The notes beneath the pieces were generated by a model. The model was not told the origin of the DNA. It saw only the letters and a list, made by a program, of their open reading frames with translations, and made no database searches. Made by a program: the position numbers and the translations under genes. From Gammaproteobacteria bacterium (GTDB taxonomy: Bacteria; Pseudomonadota; Gammaproteobacteria; Steroidobacterales; Steroidobacteraceae): a stretch of 64,000 bases of DNA. The stretch covers positions 248,001 through 312,000 of the forward strand of contig JAGWWY010000002.1 in the NCBI GenBank assembly GCA_018970145.1. Reading direction: 5' to 3'. Shown in pieces: positions 8,318-18,400 of this stretch (the stretch's first letter is position 1; every line of letters starts with the position of its first letter).

Positions 8318-9067
8318 TCAAGGCATGTACATGCCGCCATTCACGTGCAGAGTTTGACCGGTCACGTAGGCCCCAGATGGAGCAACGAGGTAGAGCACCG
8401 CCATCGCGATGTCCTGCGGATCGCCAAGACGTGCCAGCGGAATGCCCGCGGCGAGCGCCTGTCGCTGATCCTCAGGCAAGACGCGCGTCATGTCCGTATC
8501 GATGAAACCCGGCGCCACGGCGTTCACCGTAATCCCGCGACTCGCCACCTCCCGCGCCAACGACTTCGTAAAACCAATGACGCCGGCTTTGGCTGCGGCG
8601 TAGTTGGTTTGACCGGCATTGCCCATTGAACCGACCACCGAAGTGATGCTGACGATGCGGCCGTAGCGCTGCTTCATCATGTGTCGCATGCAGGCGCGAC
8701 TCAGTCGGAACACCGAGGTGAGATCGGTCAGCAATACCTGATCCCACTCCTCCGGCTTCATCCGCACGAGTAAGTTGTCGCGCGTGACGCCGGCGTTATT
8801 GATGAGGATGTCGGGCTGTTCGCCACGGGCCTCGAGGTCCTCGAGTAACGCCGCCACGGATGCCGCATCGGTCACATCGAGCACCGCGCCTCGACCCATG
8901 GCCCCAAGCGCATCACCGATCGCATTGGCACCGGTTGCCGTGGTTGCCGTGCCAATTACCTTGGCTCCCGACGCGCCGAGCACCTGTGCGATAGCCGAGC
9001 CGATACCACGGCTAGCTCCCGTAACGAGTGCCACGCGCCCCTGCAAAGCCGGTGTGTTCGATGTCAT
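8318..9067 (-). CDS. fabG: 3-oxoacyl-ACP reductase
   Basis: FabG reduces beta-ketoacyl-ACP with NADPH in fatty-acid synthesis. The 249-residue SDR protein has TGASRGIG (16-23), NNAG (90-93) and the catalytic S143, Y156 and K160. It ends in the FabG-like TGQTLHVNGGMYMP. The open frame extends upstream into fabD, but the ATG at 9067 overlaps the fabD stop as ATGA and gives the standard N-terminus, so it was chosen. Confidence 0.96.
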   Translation of the reverse strand: MTSNTPALQGRVALVTGASRGIGSAIAQVLGASGAKVIGTATTATGANAIGDALGAMGRGAVLDVTDAASVAALLEDLEARGEQPDILINNAGVTRDNLLVRMKPEEWDQVLLTDLTSVFRLSRACMRHMMKQRYGRIVSITSVVGSMGNAGQTNYAAAKAGVIGFTKSLAREVASRGITVNAVAPGFIDTDMTRVLPEDQRQALAAGIPLARLGDPQDIAMAVLYLVAPSGAYVTGQTLHVNGGMYMP

Positions 9068-10017
9068 AGCGATACACCATCTCCGAGGGCCATCTCGAGC
9101 GTGGCGAAATGCTGGGTGGTCTCGAGCGTCGTGATCTGCAACTCCGGACGTTTGTCGATACGACGTGTGAGCCCGGCCAACACCTTGCCCGGTCCACATT
9201 CGACAAACTGGGTGACGCCCCGCGCCAGCAAGGCCTCGATGGTGGAAACCCAGCGCACCGGCCTCGCAAGCTGTCGATAGAGCAAGTCACGGATGTCTTC
9301 CGGTTCTACATATTCGCTGGCATCGACCGAACTCAAGAAACGGATCGACGGCGCCGCCACACGACAGCCGCGCAAGCGCTCGCGCAGGCGCTCTGCAGCC
9401 GGCTGCATCAAACTACTATGACATGGCACGCTGATCGGCAAGGGTAACGCACGCTTGGCGCCACGCGCTTTGGCCACCTCGATCGCCCGACGCAGCGCTT
9501 CGACGTGACCGGCGATCACCACCTGCCCGGGCGCATTGAAATTAACAGCCTCGACGACTTGGTCGCCCGCCGCCTCGCGACAGGCATCGACCAATGTGGC
9601 GTCATCGAGCCCAATGATCGCCGCCATGCCGCCTTGCCCCTCGGGGACGGCATCGCGCATGATTTCACCGCGAAAGCGCACGAGATCGACCGCTTCCGAA
9701 AAATCCAAGACACCTGCAGCAACCAGTGCTGTGAACTCACCCAAGCTGTGTCCTGCCACCCAAGTCGGGTCGGCGCCGCCCATCGCACGCCACACGCGCC
9801 ATGTCGCCACACCCGCCACCAACATCAGGGGCTGGGTGATTTCGGTGAGCGCGAGGCGCTCGGCCGGGCCTTGCTGCGATAGTTCCCACAGGTCGAAACC
9901 GAGCACCTTGGAGGCGAGATCAAAACTCTCACGCACCTGCGGATGGTGGGCGGCAAGATCCGACATCATACCGACCGATTGGGATCCCTGACCTGGGAAC
10001 AGAAAGACACTATTCAT
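9064..10017 (-). CDS. fabD: Malonyl CoA-acyl carrier protein transacylase
   Basis: FabD moves malonyl groups from CoA to ACP. The 317-residue product opens with FLFPGQGSQ (5-13) and carries the nucleophile S91 in GHSLGE and the catalytic H200 in VPCHSS. The frame continues upstream to 10449, across the divergent gspG, so the start is ATG at 10017; ATG at 10026 would add three residues. fabG follows with an ATGA overlap. fabH and plsX, usual upstream partners, are replaced here by a divergent type II secretion block. Confidence 0.95.
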   Translation of the reverse strand: MNSVFLFPGQGSQSVGMMSDLAAHHPQVRESFDLASKVLGFDLWELSQQGPAERLALTEITQPLMLVAGVATWRVWRAMGGADPTWVAGHSLGEFTALVAAGVLDFSEAVDLVRFRGEIMRDAVPEGQGGMAAIIGLDDATLVDACREAAGDQVVEAVNFNAPGQVVIAGHVEALRRAIEVAKARGAKRALPLPISVPCHSSLMQPAAERLRERLRGCRVAAPSIRFLSSVDASEYVEPEDIRDLLYRQLARPVRWVSTIEALLARGVTQFVECGPGKVLAGLTRRIDKRPELQITTLETTQHFATLEMALGDGVSL

Positions 10018-10101
10018 GCGGGGCATTATAGCGAGCGGGCCAATCACGAGAGCGTCATGCCCGTTTGCTATGATCCGGTATCCGTTTTGCGGGAGTCTCG
10101 C

Positions 10102-10563
10102 GTGCACACCAGCTTGCATCCAACCACGCTTCGTCGCACCGACCGCGGCTTCACCCTGATCGAGATCATGGTGGTCGTCGTGATCATTGGTTTGCTCGCC
10201 GCGTTCATCGTCCCACGCGTGATGGGTCGTGTCGACGAGGCTCGCATCACCAAGGCGAGGGCTGACATCCAAGCGATCGAGACGGCGCTCTCGATGTACA
10301 AGCTCGACACCGCCCGTTACCCCACCACCCCGCAAGGCTTGCAAGCCCTCGTACAAAAACCCGACGATCCGTCGTTGGTGAACTGGAAAGTCGGCGGCTA
10401 CATCGCGCGGGTTTCCAAAGACCCTTGGGGCAACGACTACCAGTACCAATTCCCGAGCACTCGCGGACGCGAGTTCGATCTGTACTCGTTCGGACCCGAT
10501 GGCGTACCGGGCGATGTCGCCGGCGGCGGCGACGATATCGGCAACTGGAACCTCGACAACTGA
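10102..10563 (+). CDS. gspG: Type II secretion major pseudopilin
   Basis: GspG is the main subunit of the periplasmic pseudopilus that drives type II protein export. The 153-residue product has a prepilin peptidase site G16/F17 in DRGFTLIE with E21 at +5, then a hydrophobic helix. The family blocks PTTPQGLQAL (75-84), KDPWGNDYQY and the calcium-loop region LYSFGPDG follow. I chose the GTG at 10102 because GGGAG at 10091-10095 is well spaced. An in-frame ATG at 10057 would add 15 residues. It begins an eight-gene block and diverges from fabD. Confidence 0.93.
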   Translation: MHTSLHPTTLRRTDRGFTLIEIMVVVVIIGLLAAFIVPRVMGRVDEARITKARADIQAIETALSMYKLDTARYPTTPQGLQALVQKPDDPSLVNWKVGGYIARVSKDPWGNDYQYQFPSTRGREFDLYSFGPDGVPGDVAGGGDDIGNWNLDN

Positions 10564-10577
10564 ACCGAGCGCCGCCC

Positions 10578-11081
10578 ATGCGAAGCCACTTCGGCGGCTT
10601 CACCTTGCTCGAGTTATTGGTCGTGATCACGATCATCGGCGTCTTGATCGGCGGAGCGGTATTGACTCTAGGCTTGATCGGACGCGATGCGGGCGTCGCA
10701 AGCGAGCTACAACGATTACAGCGCCATTTGTTGTTCGCGCGTGACCGCGCAGAGATCGAGCAGCGACCCTACGGTGTTCTCATTGAACCGGAGGGCTATC
10801 GCTTTCTCGTTTTCGACTCTCGCATCTTGCAATGGCAACAGGCCGATGACGACGCACTCGCGCCTCATGCGTGGCCCGCCGATTTGACGGTCGAGCTTGA
10901 TGTCGACGGTCGCCGTATCGTGATCACACCGCGTAACGGCGAGTCGGCACCGCAAATTGGCGTGGATGCAAGCGGCGAATTCACCGCCTTCGAGTTGCGT
11001 CTCGCGCGCGCCGGGATCACGGGTGTGGCTTGGTTGCGACCAGATACCGACGGCGCCTTGCGATCAGGTACTACGCCGTGA
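10578..11081 (+). CDS. gspH: Type II secretion minor pseudopilin H
   Basis: The 167-residue protein has a prepilin site G7/F8 in FGGFTLLE with E12 at +5 and a hydrophobic helix to about residue 30. The rest is the variable periplasmic domain of GspH/FimT proteins. The ATG at 10578 lies 14 bases after gspG; the frame is open further upstream inside gspG. The stop overlaps the GTG of gspI. Minor pseudopilins are thought to start and cap the pseudopilus. Confidence 0.9.
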   Translation: MRSHFGGFTLLELLVVITIIGVLIGGAVLTLGLIGRDAGVASELQRLQRHLLFARDRAEIEQRPYGVLIEPEGYRFLVFDSRILQWQQADDDALAPHAWPADLTVELDVDGRRIVITPRNGESAPQIGVDASGEFTAFELRLARAGITGVAWLRPDTDGALRSGTTP

Positions 11082-11503
11082 AACGGCGTGGTTTTACTTT
11101 GGTGGAGGTATTGGTCGCGCTCGCTGTCGTCGCGTTGGGATCCGCTGCCGTGATGACGGCCCTCAGTACCGGTTCGCAATCCACCGCGCGCTTGCGCGAG
11201 CGCAGTTACGCCGAGTGGGTCGCGCTTAATCGAATGGCCGAGATTCGGGTCTCGCGCGAGTGGCCGCTCGCCTCGAACGAACTCGGCGAGGAAGCGATGG
11301 CTGGCCAGCGCTGGCAATGGCGGCAAACCATCGAGCGTAGTGATGTCCGCGGCGTCTGGCGTATTCGCGTCGAGGCCAGACTGCTCAGTGGTGCGAGCGA
11401 GGATCGCTGGATCGCCACCGTGCACGGTGCGCGAGGCGATGACCTCGCGAGTCTTGGTCGTGACGATTCGATCTGGGACACGGCTGACCGGAGCGCGCCG
11501 TGA
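11078..11503 (+). CDS. gspI: Type II secretion minor pseudopilin I
   Basis: The 141-residue product has a very short leader and the prepilin site G5/F6 in RRGFTLVE with E10 at +5, then the helix VLVALAVVALGSAAVM. GspI is known to form the pseudopilus tip with GspJ and GspK. The GTG at 11078 overlaps the gspH stop as GTGA, and gspJ starts at the stop in the same way. Both overlaps support tight co-translation. Confidence 0.9.
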   Translation: MKRRGFTLVEVLVALAVVALGSAAVMTALSTGSQSTARLRERSYAEWVALNRMAEIRVSREWPLASNELGEEAMAGQRWQWRQTIERSDVRGVWRIRVEARLLSGASEDRWIATVHGARGDDLASLGRDDSIWDTADRSAP

Positions 11504-12132
11504 GCCCGCCGTATTCTTTGACATCTAACCGACGCGGCTTCACGTTGCTCGAACTGTTGGTTGCGCTGTTCGTATCGGCGGTCATGTTCGCTGTCGGATA
11601 TGGCGCCTTGATGCAAGCAACCCAACAACGCGCGGGTATACAACTCGCGCAGGATGAGCTCGCTGGCTTGCAACGCGCAATGCGACTGCTCACGCTCGAC
11701 ATCACGCAAATGACGCCGCGACCGGTCACCGACAGACTTGGTCGCGGCGAGCTCGCGGCCGTGATCGGAGCCGATGGTAGCGGTCGCGTGCTAGCGCTGA
11801 CTCGCGGTGGCGAAGGGGATGCGCGCGCGAGCGGACGCCCTGCGCTACGACGCGTTGAATACCGACTCGAGCAAGGCGAACTGCGACGACTCTCGTGGCC
11901 CGTGCTGGATCCGGTGGCCGGGGTTGAACCGCGCGTTCGAGTTCTGCTGCGTGACGTCCGATTGTTGGAGTTTCGCTTCCTCGACAACGACGGACAGTGG
12001 GGTGGCGTGTGGCCAAAGCCAAGCACAAGCGCCACGACCGGTACGTCGCGGCAGCGACCGCGTGCGGTCGAAATGCGTATCGAGACGGCTCGCGACGGCG
12101 TGTTACGTCGGGTGTGGGAGATTCCCGGGTAA
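11500..12132 (+). CDS. gspJ: Type II secretion minor pseudopilin J
   Basis: The 210-residue protein has a prepilin site G13/F14 in RRGFTLLE with E18 at +5 and a membrane helix. A longer periplasmic domain of the GspJ type follows, with VEYRLEQGELRR in its middle. The GTG start overlaps the gspI stop and the stop codon shares one base with the gspK ATG. It belongs to the tip complex with GspI and GspK. Confidence 0.92.
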   Translation: MSPPYSLTSNRRGFTLLELLVALFVSAVMFAVGYGALMQATQQRAGIQLAQDELAGLQRAMRLLTLDITQMTPRPVTDRLGRGELAAVIGADGSGRVLALTRGGEGDARASGRPALRRVEYRLEQGELRRLSWPVLDPVAGVEPRVRVLLRDVRLLEFRFLDNDGQWGGVWPKPSTSATTGTSRQRPRAVEMRIETARDGVLRRVWEIPG

Positions 12133-13079
12133 TGCCACACTCGTCACGCGACGGAATCGCGCTGTTGACGGCGCTCATCGTGCTTGCGATCACGAGCGCC
12201 CTCGCCTACGCACTCAGTGCCGACACCGGTTTGGCGATTCGACGAACCGCAGGTGGCGCCTCGCAAGAGCAAGCGCGTGAGATCGCCGCGGCGACCGAGG
12301 CCTTGGCTGCATCGCTTCTGAAAGAAGCGCTGGAAGATCCGAATGCTGCGCTGCATGGCGCGCAGCGCTGGGCCCGTCCGTATGGCCCGGTGGAGATCAT
12401 TCCGGGTTATGTAATGGAGGCGCGACTCGACGACCTGCAGGGTCGTCTCAATTTGAACGGCTTGGTGACTGCGGATGGGCGGCCGAACGAGCTCGCGCGT
12501 CGCACCCTCGAGCGCCTGTTGCAGAACTTGGATCTGGAACCGCAGTGGGCCCCTAAGATCATCGACTGGATTGACACCGATGACCAACCGCTCGATGGCG
12601 GGGCGGAGGCGAGCCGCTACAGCGGGCTCATGCCGGGCTACAGACCCGCCAATCGCATCATCACCTCGACGAGTGAACTGCTCGCGCTCGAGGGCTTCGA
12701 TCTCGCTCGCTATCGCCGACTCGAGCCGCATATTTCCGCCTTACCACGTGATGCCGGCTTGAACCTCTGTGATGCGACGGGTCCGCTGCTGGACGCCTTG
12801 ACGGGCGAGCGTCAGTGGAGCGGGGCGACGGAGTCCTTGCAGCGCAATCGCGAGGGAGGCTGTTTCCCGCGGCTGGAGGTCTTGCGCAACAGCCTCGCTG
12901 ATCCAGCCGAGTTCGAAGCCCTCCGCAGCGCGCTCGGCCTCGCCGAACGCAGCCGTTACTTCGCTCTGCTCGGCTACGTGTCGAGCGGGCGTTCCGGCTA
13001 CACTTCATACAGTTTGCTGCGTCACGAGGGGCCGGGTGCCGGCCAGATTCGGGTTCTGCTCCGACACACTGCGCCATGA
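12132..13079 (+). CDS. gspK: Type II secretion minor pseudopilin K
   Basis: The 315-residue protein has the GspK-type prepilin site G8/I9 with threonine, not glutamate, at +5, which is usual for GspK. It contains DDLQGRLNLN (100-109) and DWIDTDDQP (145-153), both typical of the family's helical domain. GspK caps the pseudopilus tip. The ATG at 12132 shares a base with the gspJ stop; the longer open frame upstream lies inside gspJ and was rejected. Confidence 0.93.
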   Translation: MPHSSRDGIALLTALIVLAITSALAYALSADTGLAIRRTAGGASQEQAREIAAATEALAASLLKEALEDPNAALHGAQRWARPYGPVEIIPGYVMEARLDDLQGRLNLNGLVTADGRPNELARRTLERLLQNLDLEPQWAPKIIDWIDTDDQPLDGGAEASRYSGLMPGYRPANRIITSTSELLALEGFDLARYRRLEPHISALPRDAGLNLCDATGPLLDALTGERQWSGATESLQRNREGGCFPRLEVLRNSLADPAEFEALRSALGLAERSRYFALLGYVSSGRSGYTSYSLLRHEGPGAGQIRVLLRHTAP

Positions 13080-14266
13080 ACCAACCGCTCTTGCTGCACA
13101 TCCCGATCGGTGCGAACTGGGAAACGACGGTTTCGTCGTTCAAGACCGCGCTGCGCTTCGACGCCGCGGATGACGCGCACTCGATGCCCGCCGTGATCGT
13201 TCTAGTACCCGCGGCGCTGGTTCCCCGGCTCGCCGCAACGATCCCCACCGTGTCGTCGCCAAAGTTGCGGCACGCCGCCGCTTCTGCGATCGAAGATCGC
13301 CTCGTTGGCGATATCGAAGCGCAGCATGTGACCCTCGTCGACTCCCATCCCGCATCCGGCGGTCGACTCGAGGTTGAAATCGCGGCGATCGAGAAAGACC
13401 GGTTGAACACCCTGCTCGCGGCACTCGGGGCAGCCGGGTTGAAGCCTATCGCAGTTCACGCCGATGCCGATTGCATCGCATCGAAGCCCGGGGATGTATT
13501 GCTCTGGATCGACGGTGCCGATGCTCATTGGGTCACCCCCGCCGGCCTGCGACGAACGTGGCCCGTGGACGCACTGGCCGACGCGCTCGACTGGTCGCTC
13601 GGCGCGACACCGCCGGGAACTTTAGGGTTGCGTGTGTACGCCAGCGAGGTCGACCTGCAAAAGCACGCCGCCGTGCTTGATACGCTGCGAATTCGCCTGG
13701 TCAGCGTTCACTTGCATGCCATGGAGCGACCACTGGACTGGTTGGGCCGCGAACTCGAAACCGCGCGTCCGCCGAACCTGCTGCACGGCGAGTTCGCACC
13801 CAAGCCAAGCCACACTGCGCGCTGGCAACGGTGGCGCTGGCCGTGGCGAATGGCAGCGCTTATCGTCCTCGTGTTGCTTGGGCAATTGGTGCTCGATTTG
13901 ACCCTTGCGAATTCACGTGCGCGCGCGATTGAACAACGAATTGCCGCGCAGGCAAGTGCGTTACTCCCTCCGGCCAGTTCGAGCACGAACGTCGTGGCGC
14001 TGCTCGAGCGTCAGCTCGTAGCCATGTCCGGCCAAGCAGCTTCGCCCACACTCGAGGCGTTGAATTCTTTGGTAGTGCCTGCGGGCGCAACAGCGCTGAA
14101 ACTCGATGCGATCGATCTGCAGCCGGGGCGAGCGACCCTCCAGTTCGCGAACGCAACTTCCGAAGACCTCGCGTCTTGGCGAGCGGCGTGGTCGGCAACC
14201 GGATGGCAGGTCTCCGAGCGTTCGGATCCGCAAGGCGGCCTCGTGATCGAGTTGGTGCGGCCGTGA
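13076..14266 (+). CDS. gspL: Type II secretion inner-membrane platform protein L
   Basis: GspL links the cytoplasmic ATPase GspE to the inner-membrane platform. The 396-residue product has a cytoplasmic actin-like part (about 1-235) with the family-typical NLLHGEF at 234-240. One membrane helix (about 257-277) and a periplasmic ferredoxin-like domain follow. It overlaps gspK by ATGA and gspM by GTGA. No gspE is present in the window, so its partner must be encoded elsewhere. Confidence 0.9.
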   Translation: MNQPLLLHIPIGANWETTVSSFKTALRFDAADDAHSMPAVIVLVPAALVPRLAATIPTVSSPKLRHAAASAIEDRLVGDIEAQHVTLVDSHPASGGRLEVEIAAIEKDRLNTLLAALGAAGLKPIAVHADADCIASKPGDVLLWIDGADAHWVTPAGLRRTWPVDALADALDWSLGATPPGTLGLRVYASEVDLQKHAAVLDTLRIRLVSVHLHAMERPLDWLGRELETARPPNLLHGEFAPKPSHTARWQRWRWPWRMAALIVLVLLGQLVLDLTLANSRARAIEQRIAAQASALLPPASSSTNVVALLERQLVAMSGQAASPTLEALNSLVVPAGATALKLDAIDLQPGRATLQFANATSEDLASWRAAWSATGWQVSERSDPQGGLVIELVRP

Positions 14267-14682
14267 CGCTGCCGTCAAACCTGCGCCGATGGTTCGAAGC
14301 ACTGCAAACGCGGGAGCAGCGCATCCTTCGCGCCGGTTTGCCGATCATTGGCGCGCTGCTTCTACTCGGCGCAATCAGTTGGTTACTTGACGCCCGCGAC
14401 GCTGCGATGCAACGCTGGCACCGAACCGTCGCTTTGGAGCCACGCATTGCACAGCTCGCGTCAACCGGCAGCGCGATTTCGACGGACTCCGCATTGCTTG
14501 CGGGGGTACGTACCGAGGCGGGCGTGAGTACGCTCGGTATTACAGATCTGCCTGTCGAACAGGTTTGGGATCACATTGCGGCATGGGAGCGATCGGGCGG
14601 TCGTATTCAACGGCTGCAATTACGTCGCACGAGTGACGGACGCGTCAGCGGCGAAATCCGTGGCAACCTCGGTCAGCGCTGA
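14263..14682 (+). CDS. gspM: Type II secretion protein M
   Basis: The 139-residue protein has a short cytoplasmic N-terminus, one membrane helix (about 22-42) and a periplasmic domain. This is the GspM layout, though shorter than the usual 150-175 residues. GspM binds GspL in the assembly platform. The GTG at 14263 overlaps the gspL stop. Identification rests on topology and its place directly after gspL more than on strong motifs. Confidence 0.82.
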   Translation: MTLPSNLRRWFEALQTREQRILRAGLPIIGALLLLGAISWLLDARDAAMQRWHRTVALEPRIAQLASTGSAISTDSALLAGVRTEAGVSTLGITDLPVEQVWDHIAAWERSGGRIQRLQLRRTSDGRVSGEIRGNLGQR

Positions 14683-15436
14683 TCGCAAGCGGCGATCGCG
14701 AACGCCCGCCCTTCTGTTTTTTCTCGCCTGTTTTATCGGCGTGATTGTTTGGGCACCGGCAGCATGGCTGCTGCCGGCACTGCCCGCCTCAATCGCCTGC
14801 GTGGAGACAGCCGGCACCGTCTGGCAAGGTGAATGTCGCGGGCTGCAACGCGTCGACTCGTTTGGCTCGCGCGCCGAGCTCGGTCAGCTGCGATGGCGCA
14901 TCTCGGCGTGGTCACTCTTCACGCTGAGCCCGACCGCTGAGCTCGTGTGGCAGCTTGGCGACGCGAATGCCCGTGCGGAGGTTAGGCGGGCGCTGAATAC
15001 GACTTGGCAAGTCCGTGACCTGCGTTTCGCCTCAGATTACCGATCGCTCGGCCCGCTTGTCGACTCTGACCTTCGTCGACTGTGGCGTGGAATGCCAAGT
15101 ACCGAAGGCGTAACTCTCACGATCCCCTTGGCTTCTGGCAATACCAAAGAAATTCAGCAACTCCAGGGTGAACTGCGATTTTTCGCCTTCGGCAAGCATG
15201 TGCTTGCTATCAATCCCGATGGCAGCGGTGAACTACGCTCCGACGATGGGGCGCTGCGCCTCTCGGGGCCCCTCGAGTGGCAACGCGATGGACGCTATCG
15301 TTTACAGCTGAAGATCCGTCTCGGCGGAACGGCCGATGCAGCTTTACGTGCGGCGCTGCGTTCCTTCGGTCCGGTCAACCCGAGTGGCGAGTACGACCTG
15401 ACTATCGAAGGCTCGATTTGGACGCTGCTGCGCTGA
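14660..15436 (+). CDS. gspN: Type II secretion protein N
   Basis: The product from GTG 14660 has 258 residues, with a membrane anchor around 16-38 and a large periplasmic beta-rich domain. It includes the GTVWQGEC stretch, similar to the conserved GT(V/L)W.G region of GspN. GspN is an accessory part of some type II systems, including those of Xanthomonas. The start overlaps gspM by 23 bp; the frame is open to 14576, but that lies inside gspM. It is the last gene of the block and is followed after 21 bp by the convergent AddA-like gene. No gspC, gspD, gspE or gspF follows. Confidence 0.8.
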   Translation: MATSVSADRKRRSRTPALLFFLACFIGVIVWAPAAWLLPALPASIACVETAGTVWQGECRGLQRVDSFGSRAELGQLRWRISAWSLFTLSPTAELVWQLGDANARAEVRRALNTTWQVRDLRFASDYRSLGPLVDSDLRRLWRGMPSTEGVTLTIPLASGNTKEIQQLQGELRFFAFGKHVLAINPDGSGELRSDDGALRLSGPLEWQRDGRYRLQLKIRLGGTADAALRAALRSFGPVNPSGEYDLTIEGSIWTLLR

Positions 15437-15457
15437 CAGCACTCTCGATACGCTCAC

Positions 15458-18400
15458 TCAAGTCAGTTCAACAAACAGACCCGTCGCCGGGAAATACAGC
15501 GCCGACCGCACGGGCTCGGGGCCTAGGCGCGCGAGCAGACTTGAATAACGCGCCAGTTGAGCCCGGTGCGCTTCGCGTTGCGCGCCGAGGAACTCCGACA
15601 CGTTCCCATCTGACGGAACCGCCGTCTTGTAGTCGATCACCCAACGCTGACCGGCTTCAACGAAACAACGATCGATCACGACGTTGACGATACGTCCTGC
15701 AACCTTGCCGGTCAGTGCAAGCTCGATTCCGTCGCGCTCGTCACGCCGACCAAGAATCCAACGTCCGCGTTCATCACGCAATGTCTGTTGTATCGCGTCG
15801 CGAACCCGCTGCAGTGGCGTGTCACAGCGGTCACGCGCCACGCCCTCGAGCAGTAATCCTTGACGCCACCGCGCAGTTGCAGACTCATCGACCTCGACGG
15901 GTAGCTCGGATTGACGAGCAAGATGTTCAAGCTCTCGGTGGATCACGATACCCACCGCGCGTGCATATGGATCACCGTTTTGACCGATGAGCCGCTGCGA
16001 GACTGCCTCGAGTTCCGTGCTGGACAAGTTCAGCGTCGATACCGACAAATCGGCAGGCCACTCAGGCGGCTCGAAATCAACCGGCCAACGACGCCACCCT
16101 GCCGAAGCACTCGCCGCGATCTCCACTACACCCGCGATCCGTGGCTTGCGGGTTGCCTCGTCAATGAGTCCGCTAATCGCCGGACGCAGCACGCCGAGTG
16201 GGGAGCGACCGGGGATCGAGGCAGCGCCGTCCTTCTTGAGGGTGAAGCACGCGATCGGTGCGAGACGGCGCTTTGCTCGCGTCATCGCTACGTACAACAA
16301 TCGCGCTCGCTCACGATCGATCCGACGGGAGCGCAGCCGACGTATCCAAGCCGCAACCGACGGTCGACCGACAACCGCATCGCTCGCCTCGATTGGTCCA
16401 AAAAGCGCAAGAGTCTGCTCACCCTCACGCCACTCGACCAGTTCGAGCAAGTCACGCGGATCACCCTGCACTCGACGAGACAATCCCGGCACGATCACGG
16501 CATCGAACTCGAGTCCTTTGGCACGGTGGATCGTCATTACCTCGATCGCGCCCGGCATCGTGCTACCCGCCGCATAAAGCCCCTCGAGCATCACGTTCAA
16601 ATCAACGGCAGCGCGCCAACCGGGACGCCGCGAGGCTTCGTCCAAGGCATCGAGATACCGACGAGCGTCATCGACCGCGCCATCGTCTTCGTAACAAGCG
16701 GGTGCATGCAACTGCAACCAAACCGACTCGACCCGCACGGACAACCCGATATCGGTACGCATCAACATCGGTGTCATTAGCACGCGCAACCGCTGTAGCC
16801 GCGCACGACCTTCGACAGACAGCCGGGTGAGTCGCGCCTCGTCCGCCCACAAATCGGCGATCGCGGCCTGCGGCTGACCCTCAAGCAGCGCCGTCAAATC
16901 GGCGAGTGTCATCCCGCACCAGGGGGCTCGCAACACCGTGAGCCAAGCAATCCGATCGAGTACCGAGCTCAATGCCCGCGTCAGTGCGAGCAAGTCTTGA
17001 ACAACGCTGGTCTCCGAGAGTGGGACTAGATCGACACCGCGAACGGGGAAACCTGCGCTCCTCAGCCCAGCCGCGAGCGTGGTGGCGTGGTGACGCGCTG
17101 CAACCAGTATGGCGATCGACTTGATCGTGGCATCCGAGCGCCATCGTCGCACGCAATCCACGACCGCCTCAGTCTCCCAGCGCTGACAAGCCAGATCATC
17201 ACCGACCATACCGGCGAGTCGCCACTCGACCGCGGGATCGGTGGCGCTGACATCAGGCTCCGAGTGATCCAGCTTGCGTCCCGCGATACTCGCCGCGAAT
17301 GGCACGGCCGACTCGCGCGGCTCGACCGTCTTCGGGAATACCGACGTGAACAGGTGATTCACCTGCTCGACGATTGCAGGAACCGAGCGAAAGTTCTGCG
17401 CCAGCGAACGCGGCTCGAGTTTCACATCGCCAAAGCCGTCGCGCAGCGCTGCTTCGAACAGATCGACTCGAGCCTCGCGGAACTGATAAATCGACTGCAT
17501 GGGATCGCCCACTACGAACAACGTGCGACCATCGCCAGACTGCCAATCGCGAGTGAGCCCGAGGATCAACTCGAATTGATCTCGCGAGGTATCCTGGAAC
17601 TCGTCGATCAGTAAATGCTGTAGACGGCTACCTTGATGCAGAATCTGCTCACGATCGAGATCGCCCTCTTCCCGAAGCGCTTCGCGCGCAGCGGCCGCCA
17701 CGCCGATGAAATCGACCTCGCCTCGCTCGCGGAACGCCAAGTCCAGCTGGCTGGCCGCCAGTAACAGCAGTCGAACCAGCGCTTGCATGAGTTCGCTCTC
17801 GTCGGCATCGAAGCACGCCGGCGGCGCTTGTCGCGCCTCGTCCAACAACGCCGCACGTTCGGGTGACGACCAATCCGCCAGCCACCGTTCAAAAACCTTC
17901 TTATTCGGGTCTTTAGGGCCGAACCCCTGACGGACATCGACGCGGCGACGAAACTGCACCGCACCAGACTTGTTTTCTTTGGTCAAGACAAAATGCGCTA
18001 TCGCCCGCCAGCACTCGATGTCGAGCACAATGGAGTCTTCGACACTTGCGAGGACTTGTAGCTGCCGCCGTAGCTCGACATCACCGTCGGCTGCGTTGAG
18101 CAGGTTCTGCGCATGGCGCGCCAACCCGACTATTTGACGTCGCCCCTCTACATCAAAGGCCTCTTCCAACTGCGCCCTCAATGCGCGTAACACGTGCGCG
18201 ATCGCTTGCGAGAGTTCCCGCGACAGATCTGCGAAACGTCCGGCAATCAGATGCGGTAACCAGCGTGCGCGCTGCGCCAACATCTTGGCGAGCAACTCCT
18301 CAACCCGTACCCAGGCATTGTCGAGATGTTCGAACAGTCGACCTGAGGCCGCTGCCCACTCGGCATCGAGTTCGGCCTCGCGCAAGCTACGACGGGCCAC

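Noticed and set aside
10069-10074. TATGAT as a -10 box for gspG
   Set aside because: The position is plausible but no -35 box is found at 16-18 bp upstream, so it was not annotated.
15911-16780. Plus-strand open frame of 289 codons opposite the AddA-like gene
   Set aside because: The helicase reading on the other strand has clear motifs through this stretch, so this is a shadow frame.
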